From Candidatus Gastranaerophilales bacterium HUM_9 (lineage in GTDB: Bacteria; Cyanobacteriota; Vampirovibrionia; Gastranaerophilales; Gastranaerophilaceae): a DNA stretch of 64,000 bases. The first letter of the stretch is position 1, and each line of letters starts with the position of its first letter. Made by a program: the position numbers and the translations under genes. Below, piece after piece: positions 1 through 7,365 of the stretch. The notes under the pieces are model-generated. The model did no database searches, was not told the DNA's origin, and saw nothing but the letters and a program-made list of their open reading frames with translations. The DNA is taken from positions 510,950 through 574,949 of the forward strand of contig DABG01000018.1 in NCBI GenBank assembly GCA_002103075.1, in the 5' to 3' direction.

Positions 1-194
1 TTTTGGTATGACTCAAGTGTAAGCTGTTGTTTTTCAGATACTTTACCAGATATTTGTTCATAAATTTTTTTTAAACTTTTGTTCAAACAGATTGCACCCT
101 CAATATCGTTTTCAGCTATTGCAAGCATAGACAGACTGACAATTGCTGAATATGAATCAAATAATTCTGATATGCGGTTATCTTTATTTTCCAT
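1..194 (-). CDS. Hypothetical protein, cut by the window edge
   Basis: The reading frame starts at an ATG on the minus strand (192-194) and runs off the left edge. The visible 64 residues are hydrophilic and look helical (ENKDNRISELFDSYSAIV...), including AIAENDIEGAICLNKSLKKI, which resembles one TPR-like helical pair. It overlaps the 3' end of the upstream TPR gene by 11 bp, so the two are probably translationally coupled as the last genes of the pheA operon. No family is recognised and the C-terminus is not visible. Confidence 0.6.
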   Translation of the reverse strand, partial: MENKDNRISELFDSYSAIVSLSMLAIAENDIEGAICLNKSLKKIYEQISGKVSEKQQLTLESYQ

Positions 195-549
195 TTTCTA
201 ACTCTAATTTCTTTGCGTATTCGATGCAGGCATGATGACTTTCAAGGTCGTTATTTTTCTTGAAAGTATCTGCAAGTTTGTAGTAAATTTCTGGTGTCAC
301 TTTTGAGCTTTCGCAATAATTAAGATAATAATTTATTGCTTCCTCGTAGTTCTCAATTTCGTTATACAAGTCGCCTATTTTTTCGAAATATCTTGGTTCA
401 ACGTTATAAATAAAAGCTATTTTGTAGAGTTTTATTAACTCTTCTTGAAGTCCTGCTTTCTTAAAACGTTCTTCAAGGTTTTCAGTCAGACTAACGTTTT
501 TAGGGTTGAGTTCTATTTCTTTGCAGATTTCATCATACGTATAGTTCAT
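184..549 (-). CDS. TPR-repeat protein
   Basis: This 121-residue protein is made of helical repeats. Residues of about 50-85 (YFEKIGDLYNEIENYEEAIN) and 87-115 (YYKLADTFKKNNDLES) fit the tetratricopeptide pattern of paired helices with small residues at the turns. TPR proteins are protein-binding scaffolds; no catalytic domain, signal peptide or membrane segment is seen. It lies 42 bp downstream of pheA on the same strand and overlaps the next gene by 11 bp, which suggests one operon. The partner is unknown. Confidence 0.7.
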   Translation of the reverse strand: MNYTYDEICKEIELNPKNVSLTENLEERFKKAGLQEELIKLYKIAFIYNVEPRYFEKIGDLYNEIENYEEAINYYLNYCESSKVTPEIYYKLADTFKKNNDLESHHACIEYAKKLELENGK

Positions 550-591
550 ACGTGAATTTTAGCATGTATTGTGCATTATTTTATCCTGTGT

Positions 592-1446
592 TTACATTAT
601 TTTTGGTGCAACGGGGTATGAGCCTAAGTGTTTAAATGTTTTTACATTCTGTAAAATCTCAAATACGGCTTTTGCAATCTTTAAATCAGATATTTTACCG
701 TCAAAATCAATATAAAAAGTGTATTCGCCAAGTATTTTTTTAGATGGTCTTGAAGAAATATGTGTCATATTTATATGATATTTTTCAAGGATTTGAAGTA
801 TTTTACACAATGCACCAGATTTGTTTTCTGTTGCAAAATAAATACTTGTTTTGTATTCTCTATCTGTTCTTAACGATTTTTTGCCGATAAGTAAAAATCT
901 TGTTTGGTTGAATTTTTCATCATTAATATTTTCTTCGATAATAGGTTTATTGTAAAACTCCGCAGAATATCTACTTCCAATTCCTGCAACAGTTTTATTT
1001 TCTGGGGTTAAGTTTTTGATAGAGTTTGCAGTAGAACTTTCTGATTTGTATTCAATATCGTTCCCAAAGGTTTTGTAGATATAATCAAAGCATTGTGATA
1101 CTGCTTGAGGGTGGGAAATGATAGTTTTTATATCGTTAATTTTTTCTGCATAACTAACTAAACAGTGGTTGATTGGCACAATACATTCTGCCTGAATTTT
1201 GATATCTTTGTTTTCAATTCTAGAAATATTATCAATAGATTCTTTAACAACTCCCTCAATAGAGTTTTCAATAGGCAAAACGGCAAACGAATTATCATCT
1301 TCTAGATTTGATAACTCGTTTGCTACTGCTGTAATTGTTTTTCTTTCCACATCTTCATAATCGCAAAGATTGAATTCTTTTTTGAACAGTTCTTTGGCAA
1401 CATCAGTATAAGAAGTTTGTGGTCCAAGATAAAAAAGTTTAGGCAT
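592..1446 (-). CDS. pheA: Prephenate dehydratase
   Basis: This 284-residue enzyme should convert prephenate to phenylpyruvate in phenylalanine synthesis. The N-terminal PDT domain begins with the typical LGPQTSYTDVA and carries IENSIEG near residue 60 and the TRFLLIG motif near residue 182, which holds the conserved catalytic Thr. An ACT domain follows from about residue 200 (FATENKSGALCKILQIL) and is the usual phenylalanine-sensing module. The family's ESRP motif reads SSRP here. There is no chorismate mutase domain, so this is the stand-alone form. It lies 21 bp after the DUF1858 gene. Confidence 0.95.
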   Translation of the reverse strand: MPKLFYLGPQTSYTDVAKELFKKEFNLCDYEDVERKTITAVANELSNLEDDNSFAVLPIENSIEGVVKESIDNISRIENKDIKIQAECIVPINHCLVSYAEKINDIKTIISHPQAVSQCFDYIYKTFGNDIEYKSESSTANSIKNLTPENKTVAGIGSRYSAEFYNKPIIEENINDEKFNQTRFLLIGKKSLRTDREYKTSIYFATENKSGALCKILQILEKYHINMTHISSRPSKKILGEYTFYIDFDGKISDLKIAKAVFEILQNVKTFKHLGSYPVAPKIM

Positions 1447-1467
1447 CTGTTTTGCTTTTTTTAGAAC

Positions 1468-1677
1468 CTATTGTCTTGCTGCGATAGCTGCGTTGATATC
1501 TTTAACCATTTCATCAGCGTCAAAACCGTGAACTCTAGCACCAGCTTCAAGGTTTTCAAAACGAGCAGCGGCACAACCGATACAACCAAGGCCATATTTA
1601 GCAAAGATTTCGATTGCTTCAGGATATTGTTGTGCGATATCTAAAATTGCCATATCTTTTGTTACTTTTTGTTCCAT
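1468..1677 (-). CDS. DUF1858 family small CxxC protein
   Basis: This 69-residue protein matches the DUF1858 pattern: an N-terminal VTKDMAILDIAQQYPEAIEIF helix pair, then GLGCIGCAAARFE with a CxxC pair around residues 32-35, then a short helical tail. Such domains occur alone or fused to ScdA or hybrid-cluster-type proteins and are thought to be redox or metal related; the exact function is unknown. It appears to be the first gene of the operon that runs into pheA. Confidence 0.85.
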   Translation of the reverse strand: MEQKVTKDMAILDIAQQYPEAIEIFAKYGLGCIGCAAARFENLEAGARVHGFDADEMVKDINAAIAARQ

Positions 1678-1777
1678 TATTTGTACTCCTTTACATTACT
1701 TAATATTCTCTCAAGAAATATTGATTTCTAGAAAATTATCATTAAACAAATTATATAACAAAATGAGAGGTGTGTAT

Positions 1778-1948
1778 ATGAATTTATTAAAAAACTTTTT
1801 CAAAAACGATTCAACAGTAGTAGGACTATGTGATTTGAGAAGACGCCAAGCTGTAAACTCTTTTACTTATGCTCAAAACTTTGCATTTACTCAACCTGTA
1901 TTTGAACGTCCAACCCCAATTTTTGCCGGTCAAAGAATATATCAGTAA
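1778..1948 (+). CDS. Small hypothetical protein (56 aa)
   Basis: I placed the start at the ATG at 1778 because GAGAGG stands about 8 bases upstream; an in-frame start at 1721 would add 19 residues without a ribosome site. The peptide begins MNLLKNFFKNDSTVVGLCDL and ends with FERPTPIFAGQRIYQ. It is basic and amphipathic at the N-terminus and has no signal peptide. No family is recognised. The clear ribosome site supports translation. Confidence 0.5.
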   Translation: MNLLKNFFKNDSTVVGLCDLRRRQAVNSFTYAQNFAFTQPVFERPTPIFAGQRIYQ

Positions 1949-2030
1949 ACTAAAAAATTATAAAAATTTTTAAGTAAGAATTCAAAGAATTTTTATCAAA
2001 ATTTTTTATAAAAATAAGTGCAAAAACCTC

Positions 2031-2059
2031 TTTACAAACCCTAAAAAATTTGCTATAAT
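2031..2059 (+). promoter_or_regulatory. Sigma-70-type promoter for the 58-aa gene
   Basis: TTTACA at 2031-2036, a 17-base spacer, and a perfect TATAAT at 2054-2059, about 57 bases upstream of the ATG at 2116. Confidence 0.65.
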
Positions 2060-2115
2060 AATCAAACTTTTAGTGTTATATGTGTTAGTAGTGGATTGAT
2101 TATGGAGGGTAATCT

Positions 2116-2292
2116 ATGCGTCTTAATGTTTATGATACCTTTGAAGATGATGTAGCAATGTTAAAATTGGCTCAACAATTGCAGCTTGAAGGCATGGAGT
2201 CTATGAAACAGCCACATTTATGGGCTTCTGAAAAAATTGAAACTGTGAAATCTGCATTTGATATGTCAAGATTGATTGTAGAAGCATTTTAA
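2116..2292 (+). CDS. Small hypothetical protein (58 aa)
   Basis: This ORF encodes MRLNVYDTFEDDVAMLKLAQ..., followed by a helical tail ending in MSRLIVEAF. It has a good promoter 57 bases upstream, a GGAGGG ribosome site about 5 bases before the ATG, and a strong terminator 18 bases after the stop. It is therefore very likely a real, singly transcribed gene. It is acidic at the N-terminus, soluble, and has no recognised domain. Confidence 0.7.
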   Translation: MRLNVYDTFEDDVAMLKLAQQLQLEGMESMKQPHLWASEKIETVKSAFDMSRLIVEAF

Positions 2293-2310
2293 AATTAAAT
2301 AGAACTTTTG

Positions 2311-2351
2311 AAAGAAAGGCGAGGGCTTTAGCCCTCGCCTTTCTTTTTTTT
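2311..2351 (+). terminator. Strong intrinsic terminator
   Basis: A perfect 16-bp stem (arms 2311-2326 and 2331-2346, core GGCGAGGGC) with a TTTA loop is followed by a run of T. It ends the 58-aa gene. Confidence 0.95.
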
Positions 2352-2409
2352 GTTTAAATCACCTATTTTACTAATAGTTATTTCTGATAAGGTAGTTTAG
2401 TAATATATT

Positions 2410-2865
2410 ATGAAACGAATTTTATTAATAATTGCTTTATCATTATTTGTATCTACAAATGTTTTTGCAGATGATTTTTTACCACAGTTTTACACACCTA
2501 ACAACCTCAATCCATATAAAACGCATAGGTGGTTGGACTTTCTATCTTTTAATAACAATGCGTATAAGCCAAAATTTGATACAGACACAAGAGATTATGG
2601 CAAGTATAATTACATGCTTTCGAGATTAGAAAAAGAGTGGTTTCATAAGGATTTTTCAGAGAATGTTTTATCGGAACGCCTTGAAAGACTAGAAGAACAT
2701 GCTTTTGGAACGAGTTTTAATGAAGATGTTGAAAAACGTTGTGATAGGTTGAAAAGAGTGTTTAACGCTCAAAAAACACAAGCAAGTTCAAGAAAATCTT
2801 TGTTTTCTGGAGTTCCAACAAGTTTGCCGTTTGGGATAGATGAACTTGTTAGTGGAAGTGATTAA
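2410..2865 (+). CDS. Secreted hypothetical protein with RLERLE repeats
   Basis: This 151-residue protein has a clear signal peptide (MKRILLIIALSLFVSTNVFA, cleavage after about residue 20). The mature part contains two charged helical units, SRLEKEWFHKDFSENVLSER and LERLEEHAFGTSFNEDVEKR, that look like degenerate copies of one motif (R-L-E-R-L-E followed by an aromatic-Gly turn). It is probably exported to the periplasm or cell surface. No enzyme motif is visible. I know of similar RLERLE motifs in secreted proteins of this lineage but cannot name a family. Confidence 0.75.
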   Translation: MKRILLIIALSLFVSTNVFADDFLPQFYTPNNLNPYKTHRWLDFLSFNNNAYKPKFDTDTRDYGKYNYMLSRLEKEWFHKDFSENVLSERLERLEEHAFGTSFNEDVEKRCDRLKRVFNAQKTQASSRKSLFSGVPTSLPFGIDELVSGSD

Positions 2866-2871
2866 ATAAGA

Positions 2872-3070
2872 AAGGTTCGCAGGGATTCTTCGCTTGCTAA
2901 CTCCTACGGTCGCGTTAAACGGGTCTACATATTTTGAATTAAATCAATTCTGTTAAATTCAAAATATTTCGCCCTCTGCTCCCTTGGCTCTGAATGACGT
3001 TTTATGTTTACATAACAGTTGATTTATGGATTGCCACGTCGCGTTGCGACTCGCAATGACGACAATTCAT
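2872..3070. repeat. Intergenic dispersed repeat block
   Basis: The 524-base gap 2866-3389 has no gene. Its left half holds pieces of the dispersed repeats seen elsewhere in the window. There is a GGGATTCTTCGC segment, a 12-bp inverted repeat (2929-2940 / 2956-2967, ATATTTTGAATT), and at 3015-3062 an inverted copy of the GTGGCAATCCATAAATCAAC element ending in TCGCAATGACG. Similar pieces lie near 10029, 13099, 30138 and 63390. Confidence 0.7.
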
Positions 3071-3100
3071 AATCTACCTGAATAATGGTTTGTTTTTTTT

Positions 3101-3142
3101 CGTTTTTTTTTTGCAAAAAAAAAACGGTATTTAATCATACCG
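3101..3142 (-). terminator. Homopolymer palindrome next to a minus-strand terminator-like hairpin
   Basis: CG-T10-GC-A10-CG at 3101-3126 is a perfect 26-bp palindrome. It abuts CGGTAT-loop-ATACCG at 3125-3142. Read on the minus strand, this is a 6-bp stem followed by ten T, the form of an intrinsic terminator. No minus-strand gene lies directly upstream; the nearest is the zinc-ribbon gene at 3817-4083, which has its own terminator. Confidence 0.5.
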
Positions 3143-3389
3143 CAACTTACACACTTACACACATTATAATTTCAAAACTTTTTTATATCCTAGTTTAAAC
3201 CTTCTTTCATAATATAATTAACCTTTAAAATATTTAATCTAACCTTACTCTTATATAAAGTTTTTCTGTTTCAAAAAATTGCTTATTTTAAACTGTGTTG
3301 TTAAGAAATGTAACGTAAAATATAAGTATTGAAATTGAGATGATTTTTAAGACTTTATATTAGTGTAAGTATTAGAGGATATAAAAAAT

Positions 3390-3764
3390 ATGGCACTTGG
3401 ATTTACTTCGCACTATTCACAATCTGAGCAACCTTTTGGTTCTTTGATTTTAAGTAACACAGAAAATGAAACAACAGGTTCTGTTGCATACAGCCCTAAT
3501 AATAGTAGTTTACCGTCGTTATTATCACAGAATACAGGTGATAGTTATGCATTTTCTGTATCTGTTAGTATTGATTATAGTCAGTATGCAAATTTTGTAG
3601 CAGCTTCTGGTTCAACTGAAACGGCCGGTTCTGTTGCGTACTCTGGAGGTTCAGTTGGATTCTCTGATTGTTCTTCTGGTGGAGCATCGTTTTCTGGCGG
3701 TTCTGTTTCTTGCTCATCGGGTGGTTCATCTGGTGGTGGTTGCTCTGCATCGTTTACGTGCTAG
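3390..3764 (+). CDS. Ser/Gly-rich protein with Cys-rich C-terminus
   Basis: This 124-residue protein starts MALGFTSHYSQSEQPFGSL after an AGAGGA ribosome site and has its own terminator 10 bases after the stop. It contains two copies of a TET[TA]GSVAYS unit (residues about 27-36 and 76-85). The C-terminal 35 residues are almost all Ser, Gly and Cys (FSDCSSGG, VSCSSGG, GGGCSASFTC), with four Cys. There is no signal peptide. No family is recognised; a structural or surface protein, or a modified-peptide precursor, are both guesses. Confidence 0.65.
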   Translation: MALGFTSHYSQSEQPFGSLILSNTENETTGSVAYSPNNSSLPSLLSQNTGDSYAFSVSVSIDYSQYANFVAASGSTETAGSVAYSGGSVGFSDCSSGGASFSGGSVSCSSGGSSGGGCSASFTC

Positions 3765-3774
3765 CAATAATGTT

Positions 3775-3809
3775 AAAAAGAGCCTGTACATTTGTACAGG
3801 CTCTTTTTT
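3775..3809. terminator. Bidirectional intrinsic terminator
   Basis: Perfect stem AAAAAGAGCCTGTACA (3775-3790) with a 2-base loop and its complement, flanked by A and T runs. It can serve both the Ser/Gly-rich gene on the plus strand and the zinc-ribbon gene on the minus strand. Confidence 0.9.
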
Positions 3810-3816
3810 GTTTAAT

Positions 3817-4083
3817 TTATCTGCGTTCAGCATCAAAACATGCTTTGCATAAAATTTCTCTATCAGGTTTTGGTTTGAATGGAACTTTGGTGTGTGCTCC
3901 ACATTTTGTGCAAACTGCATCATACAATTTCTTTCTGTTTTTTTGTCTGCGTTTTTTCCTGCATTCAGGGCATCTTTTTGGTTTGTTTGTTAGTCCTTTT
4001 TCTGCGTAAAACTCCTGTTCTCCTGCACTAAAAATAAATTCAGCGGAACAATCTTCACAGATTAATGTTTCATCTTGGTACAT
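3817..4083 (-). CDS. Zinc-ribbon protein (zf-trcl type)
   Basis: This 88-residue protein has three CxxC units. ICEDCSAEF sits near residue 9. RCPECRKKRR sits near residue 37, after the EQEFYAEKGL segment typical of the probable zinc-ribbon family. CTKCGAHTKVPF near residue 58 pairs with the C-terminal LCKACF. The first two Cys pairs and the last two should each hold one zinc. Its role is unknown, though the basic middle (KKRRQKNRKK) would allow nucleic-acid binding. It is a single gene with its own terminator. Confidence 0.85.
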   Translation of the reverse strand: MYQDETLICEDCSAEFIFSAGEQEFYAEKGLTNKPKRCPECRKKRRQKNRKKLYDAVCTKCGAHTKVPFKPKPDREILCKACFDAERR

Positions 4084-4211
4084 GCAGTTTCTCCTAAATA
4101 ATTACCGTGCTCGCAATTGCCGTTACTCTATTATAGACGTTTTTTTAGAAATTGCAAGAGGGTAAGTTAGAGAAAATTTAGTTTTGTAAGATATTTGTTT
4201 AATGTAATAAT

Positions 4212-4241
4212 AATGGGCGGTGACATTTGCCATCGCCCATT
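4212..4241 (-). terminator. Candidate terminator of tpiA
   Basis: An imperfect hairpin (outer arms AATGGGCG/CGCCCATT) lies 33 bases past the tpiA stop. The following T stretch on the minus strand is weak (ATTATTAC). Confidence 0.55.
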
Positions 4242-4273
4242 ATATAATTTGTTCTTACTCTACGTAAAATATA

Positions 4274-5062
4274 TTATACAGCAACTTTCATTGAGTTAGT
4301 AATGATTTCGTTAAAGCTATCAGCTTTCAAGCTAGCACCACCAATTAAAGCACCGTCGATATCTGACATTGACATTTGTTCTTCAATTGTTGCAGGTTTT
4401 ACAGAACCACCATACAAAATTCTGATTGAATCAGCTGTTTGAGCATCAGATACTTCAGAAACAACATTTCTAATCATAGCGATAACTCTGTTAGCTTCTT
4501 TAGCGTCACAAGATTTACCAGTACCGATAGCCCAGATTGGTTCGTAAGCGATAACTGATTTTGCGATTTCTTCGTTTGACAATCCTGATAATGCAGCTCT
4601 AATTTGACTTGCGATGTGTTCATCTGTCACACCTGATTCTCTTTGTTCTAGAGTTTCGCCACAGCAGATGATTGGTAACAAGCCACCAGCTAAGATAGCT
4701 TTTGCTTTTTTGTTAATCATTTCATCTGTTTCAGAGAAGTATTGTCTTCTTTCTGAGTGACCGATGATTACATATTTACAACCGATATCTTTTAACATTT
4801 CTACTGAAACTTCACCAGTATAAGCACCAGATTTTTCCCAGTGACAGTTTTGTGCTGCTAAAGCGATTTTGCCACATTTGCAGCCTGATAACATTTCTGA
4901 TACTACTGCCAATGATGTAAATGTAGGTGCTACAATTACTTCTGGTAATTGTTCTGCACTGATATCGTGTAATACTGATTTAATCCCTGTCATAAGTGAT
5001 TTTGCATCAGCTTGTAATAAATTCATTTTCCAGTTTCCAGCCATAATTGGACGTCTTGACAT
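4274..5062 (-). CDS. tpiA: Triosephosphate isomerase
   Basis: This 262-residue glycolytic enzyme interconverts glyceraldehyde 3-phosphate and dihydroxyacetone phosphate. The catalytic set is intact: Lys12 in GNWKMN, His102 in IGHSERRQYF, and Glu174 in AYEPIWAIGTGK, the last opening the flexible lid loop. The phosphate-binding YGGSVKP and GALIGGASL follow near the C-terminus. Length and start match the family. It stands alone, not clustered with gap or pgk, and is divergent from glnA. Confidence 0.97.
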   Translation of the reverse strand: MSRRPIMAGNWKMNLLQADAKSLMTGIKSVLHDISAEQLPEVIVAPTFTSLAVVSEMLSGCKCGKIALAAQNCHWEKSGAYTGEVSVEMLKDIGCKYVIIGHSERRQYFSETDEMINKKAKAILAGGLLPIICCGETLEQRESGVTDEHIASQIRAALSGLSNEEIAKSVIAYEPIWAIGTGKSCDAKEANRVIAMIRNVVSEVSDAQTADSIRILYGGSVKPATIEEQMSMSDIDGALIGGASLKADSFNEIITNSMKVAV

Positions 5063-5162
5063 AGTTTTTCTCCTTTTTTAGTAACCACATCTAGAGTTTA
5101 AAATAAACATAGTTTTCTATCAAGCCATTTTATTCGGCTCATATTAATAAAATATAAAATTC

Positions 5163-5192
5163 TTGACCATATTTTTAAAAAAAGTATATACT
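5163..5192 (+). promoter_or_regulatory. Promoter of glnA
   Basis: TTGACC at 5163-5168, an 18-base spacer, and TATACT at 5187-5192, 41 bases before the start codon. No perfect NtcA site (GTA-N8-TAC) is apparent to me just upstream. Confidence 0.65.
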
Positions 5193-5232
5193 TTATAACT
5201 GAACACACACGTATGTATAAAAAGGAGGATTT

Positions 5233-6597
5233 ATGTCAGAATTTACATACAAAAGATTGGACGGAAAAAACTACACGGATGCTGATATTAAGGCAATCAT
5301 TAAAGAAAAAGGTATCAGATTTATAAAACTTCAGTTTGTTGATATCAATGGACAAGTTAAGAATATGTCTATCCCTGCTCAACATATAGATAAGATTTTG
5401 GCTAACGAAATCATGTTAGATGGTTCTTCAATCAAAGGTTTTAGAAGTATTGAAACATCAGATATGTTCTTCTATCCTGATAAAAATACTTTTGAAGTAT
5501 TACCTTGGAGAAGTGAAGACGGATATCAATCTGCAAGAATTATTTGTGATATTTATAATGCTGACGGTACTCCTTTTGAAGGCTGTCCTCGTTGTAACTT
5601 AAAAAGAGTTATGAACGAAGCTAAAAAACTTGGTTTTACAATGAACATCGGACCAGAAGCAGAGTTCTTCTTGTTCTCAAAAGATGAAGACGGTAATATT
5701 ACAACATCAACTCAAGACAATGCTGGTTACTATGATGTAGGACCAGAAGATTTGGGTGAAGATGTTCGTTCTGATATCGTTACAACTTTGCAAGATATGG
5801 GGTTTGATATCGAAGCATCTCACCACGAAGTTGCAGACGGTCAACACGAAGTAGACTTTAAATACTCTGATATTTTGACAACAGCTGATAACGTTGTTAC
5901 TTTCAAAGTTGTTGTAAAAGCTATTGCAGCTCTTCATTATTTACATGCAACATTTATGCCAAAACCAATTTACGGTATCAATGGCTCAGGTATGCACTGT
6001 AACGTTTCATTATTTAAAGACGGTAAAAACGCTTTTTATGATGAAAAAGCTGAATATCAACTTTCTGACACAGCAAGATATGCAATTGGTGGTATGCTTA
6101 AACACGTAAAAAGCATTACAGCAATCTTAAACCCAACAGTAAACAGTTATAAACGTTTGGTTCCAGGGTATGAAGCTCCTGTATACTTGGCTTGGTCACT
6201 TGCTAACAGAAGTGCATTATTAAGAGTTCCTGCAAAAAGAGGTATTGCAACAAGAGTTGAACTTCGTTCGCCAGATCCATCTTGTAACCCATACTTAGCA
6301 TTTGCTACTATTTTAGAAGCGTGCTTAGATGGTATTAGAAATAAGATTGAACCACCAGCAGCTGTTGAATCAAATATTTATAAATTGTCTACAAAAGAAA
6401 GAAAAAGACAAAAAATTGATTCACTTCCAGGAACATTGAAAGAAGCTGTTGATATGCTTGACCGTTCATTAGTTGCAAATGCTGCTTTAGGTCAACATAT
6501 TATGAACGAATTTGTTACAGCAAAAGAAAAAGAATGGGATTCTTATAGAACTGCTGTTACTAAATGGGAATTAGATAAATACCTAGGTAGATACTAG
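5233..6597 (+). CDS. glnA: Glutamine synthetase, type I
   Basis: This 454-residue enzyme condenses glutamate and ammonia with ATP. The start follows a strong AAAGGAGGA site. DGSSIKGFRSIETSDM lies near residues 59-74, and IGPEAEFFLF carries the active-site Glu. NGSGMHCNVSLF matches the ATP-binding signature. KRGIATRVELRSPDPSCNPYL carries substrate-binding residues. The adenylylation-site tyrosine loop of GSI-beta is absent (IYKLSTKERKRQK instead), and the length fits GSI-alpha, which is normally controlled by feedback inhibition rather than adenylylation. It is a single gene with its own promoter and terminator. Confidence 0.96.
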   Translation: MSEFTYKRLDGKNYTDADIKAIIKEKGIRFIKLQFVDINGQVKNMSIPAQHIDKILANEIMLDGSSIKGFRSIETSDMFFYPDKNTFEVLPWRSEDGYQSARIICDIYNADGTPFEGCPRCNLKRVMNEAKKLGFTMNIGPEAEFFLFSKDEDGNITTSTQDNAGYYDVGPEDLGEDVRSDIVTTLQDMGFDIEASHHEVADGQHEVDFKYSDILTTADNVVTFKVVVKAIAALHYLHATFMPKPIYGINGSGMHCNVSLFKDGKNAFYDEKAEYQLSDTARYAIGGMLKHVKSITAILNPTVNSYKRLVPGYEAPVYLAWSLANRSALLRVPAKRGIATRVELRSPDPSCNPYLAFATILEACLDGIRNKIEPPAAVESNIYKLSTKERKRQKIDSLPGTLKEAVDMLDRSLVANAALGQHIMNEFVTAKEKEWDSYRTAVTKWELDKYLGRY

Positions 6598-6620
6598 TTC
6601 TTTATAAAAATTCAAATACG

Positions 6621-6655
6621 AAAAAACAGGTAGTTGGGGACTACCTGTTTTTTTG
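6621..6655 (+). terminator. Terminator of glnA
   Basis: Stem AAAAAACAGGTAGT with loop TGGGG and its complement, ending in a T run, 24 bases after the glnA stop. Confidence 0.92.
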
Positions 6656-6665
6656 ATTTTTAATT

Positions 6666-6683
6666 GGGGGGGGAGGGGAGGGG
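6666..6683 (+). other. G-run tract, possible G-quadruplex
   Basis: G8-A-G4-A-G4 lies just after the glnA terminator in an otherwise AT-rich chromosome. Four runs of at least three G with one-base loops can be drawn. The rest of the 211-base gap to 6808 shows nothing else. Confidence 0.6.
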
Positions 6684-6808
6684 TGATAATTATAAAATTA
6701 AATCTGTTTTTTAGTCTACATTAGGTGCAGGACTATATATATTTGTTTTTATTTGAGTTTTTAATGTACATTAAATACGTTTTTATTCATTTTGATAAAG
6801 TTCAAGAA

Positions 6809-7111
6809 TTAGATGTAGTATCCTAAATCCATTCTTGATAAAGTTCTGTTTGATACTCCAACAGATGTGAATGCGTCTATTCCGAAAATATGACTGCAAG
6901 GTCTGCTGAATCCGAACCCGAATGTTGAAAATCCAAGTCCATAGTTGTTAAAACCGAAGTTGTAATTGTTGAAACCGTAGTTGTTGCAACCAAATCCTGT
7001 GTAGCTACCAAAAGAATATGGTCTGTGACAACAATTGTTTCCTGCTGCTAATCCGATACCAACACCGGTTAGAGCTCCAAAGGCTACGCCTGTCCAAAAT
7101 TTTCCACTCAT
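6809..7111 (-). CDS. Small Gly/Asn/Phe-rich protein
   Basis: This 100-residue protein opens with a hydrophobic Gly-rich stretch (FWTGVAFGALTGVGIGLAAG, a glycine-zipper-like membrane segment). It continues with repeats of the NNYGFNNYNFGFNNYGLGF kind. A Cys pair and a few other Cys (NNCCHRPY, FGCNNYG, RPCSH) are scattered through it. No family is recognised. It lies about 30 bases downstream of a nCAA-N16-nnCTT promoter-like site. Confidence 0.6.
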   Translation of the reverse strand: MSGKFWTGVAFGALTGVGIGLAAGNNCCHRPYSFGSYTGFGCNNYGFNNYNFGFNNYGLGFSTFGFGFSRPCSHIFGIDAFTSVGVSNRTLSRMDLGYYI

Positions 7112-7140
7112 TTTAAATTATCCCCAATTTATTCCCCGTA

Positions 7141-7173
7141 TTTATATAAAGAATTTTTATTTTGAAAAATTGA
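7141..7173 (-). promoter_or_regulatory. nCAA-N16-nnCTT promoter-like element
   Basis: On the minus strand TCAA (7170-7173), 16 bases, TTCTT (7149-7153), then TATATAAATACGGGG. The same spacing recurs at 10 kb, 12.8 kb, 18.3 kb, 21.2 kb, 22.0 kb, 23.7 kb, 35.0 kb, 54.5 kb and 55.1 kb. Confidence 0.45.
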
Positions 7174-7365
7174 TTAATTTGTTTGAATAATTTAAGAAAA
7201 ATTTTGTATATCTGCTCAATTCCAATAATAGCGTGAAATGTTTGCTTTACAAAACTTAATAATATATCTTTTATTATTAAAGAATTTTCAAAAATTGCCG
7301 TCATGAGAAGTAGTATGACGTGTAGCATACTATGTTTGTAATTGTAAGTAATAAGATTAGGACGT

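Noticed and set aside
7113..7328. 71-codon minus-strand ORF upstream of the Gly/Asn-rich gene
   Set aside because: It is a Leu/Ile/Phe/Lys-rich frame over AT-rich promoter sequence that contains the nCAA-type element. It has no ribosome site.
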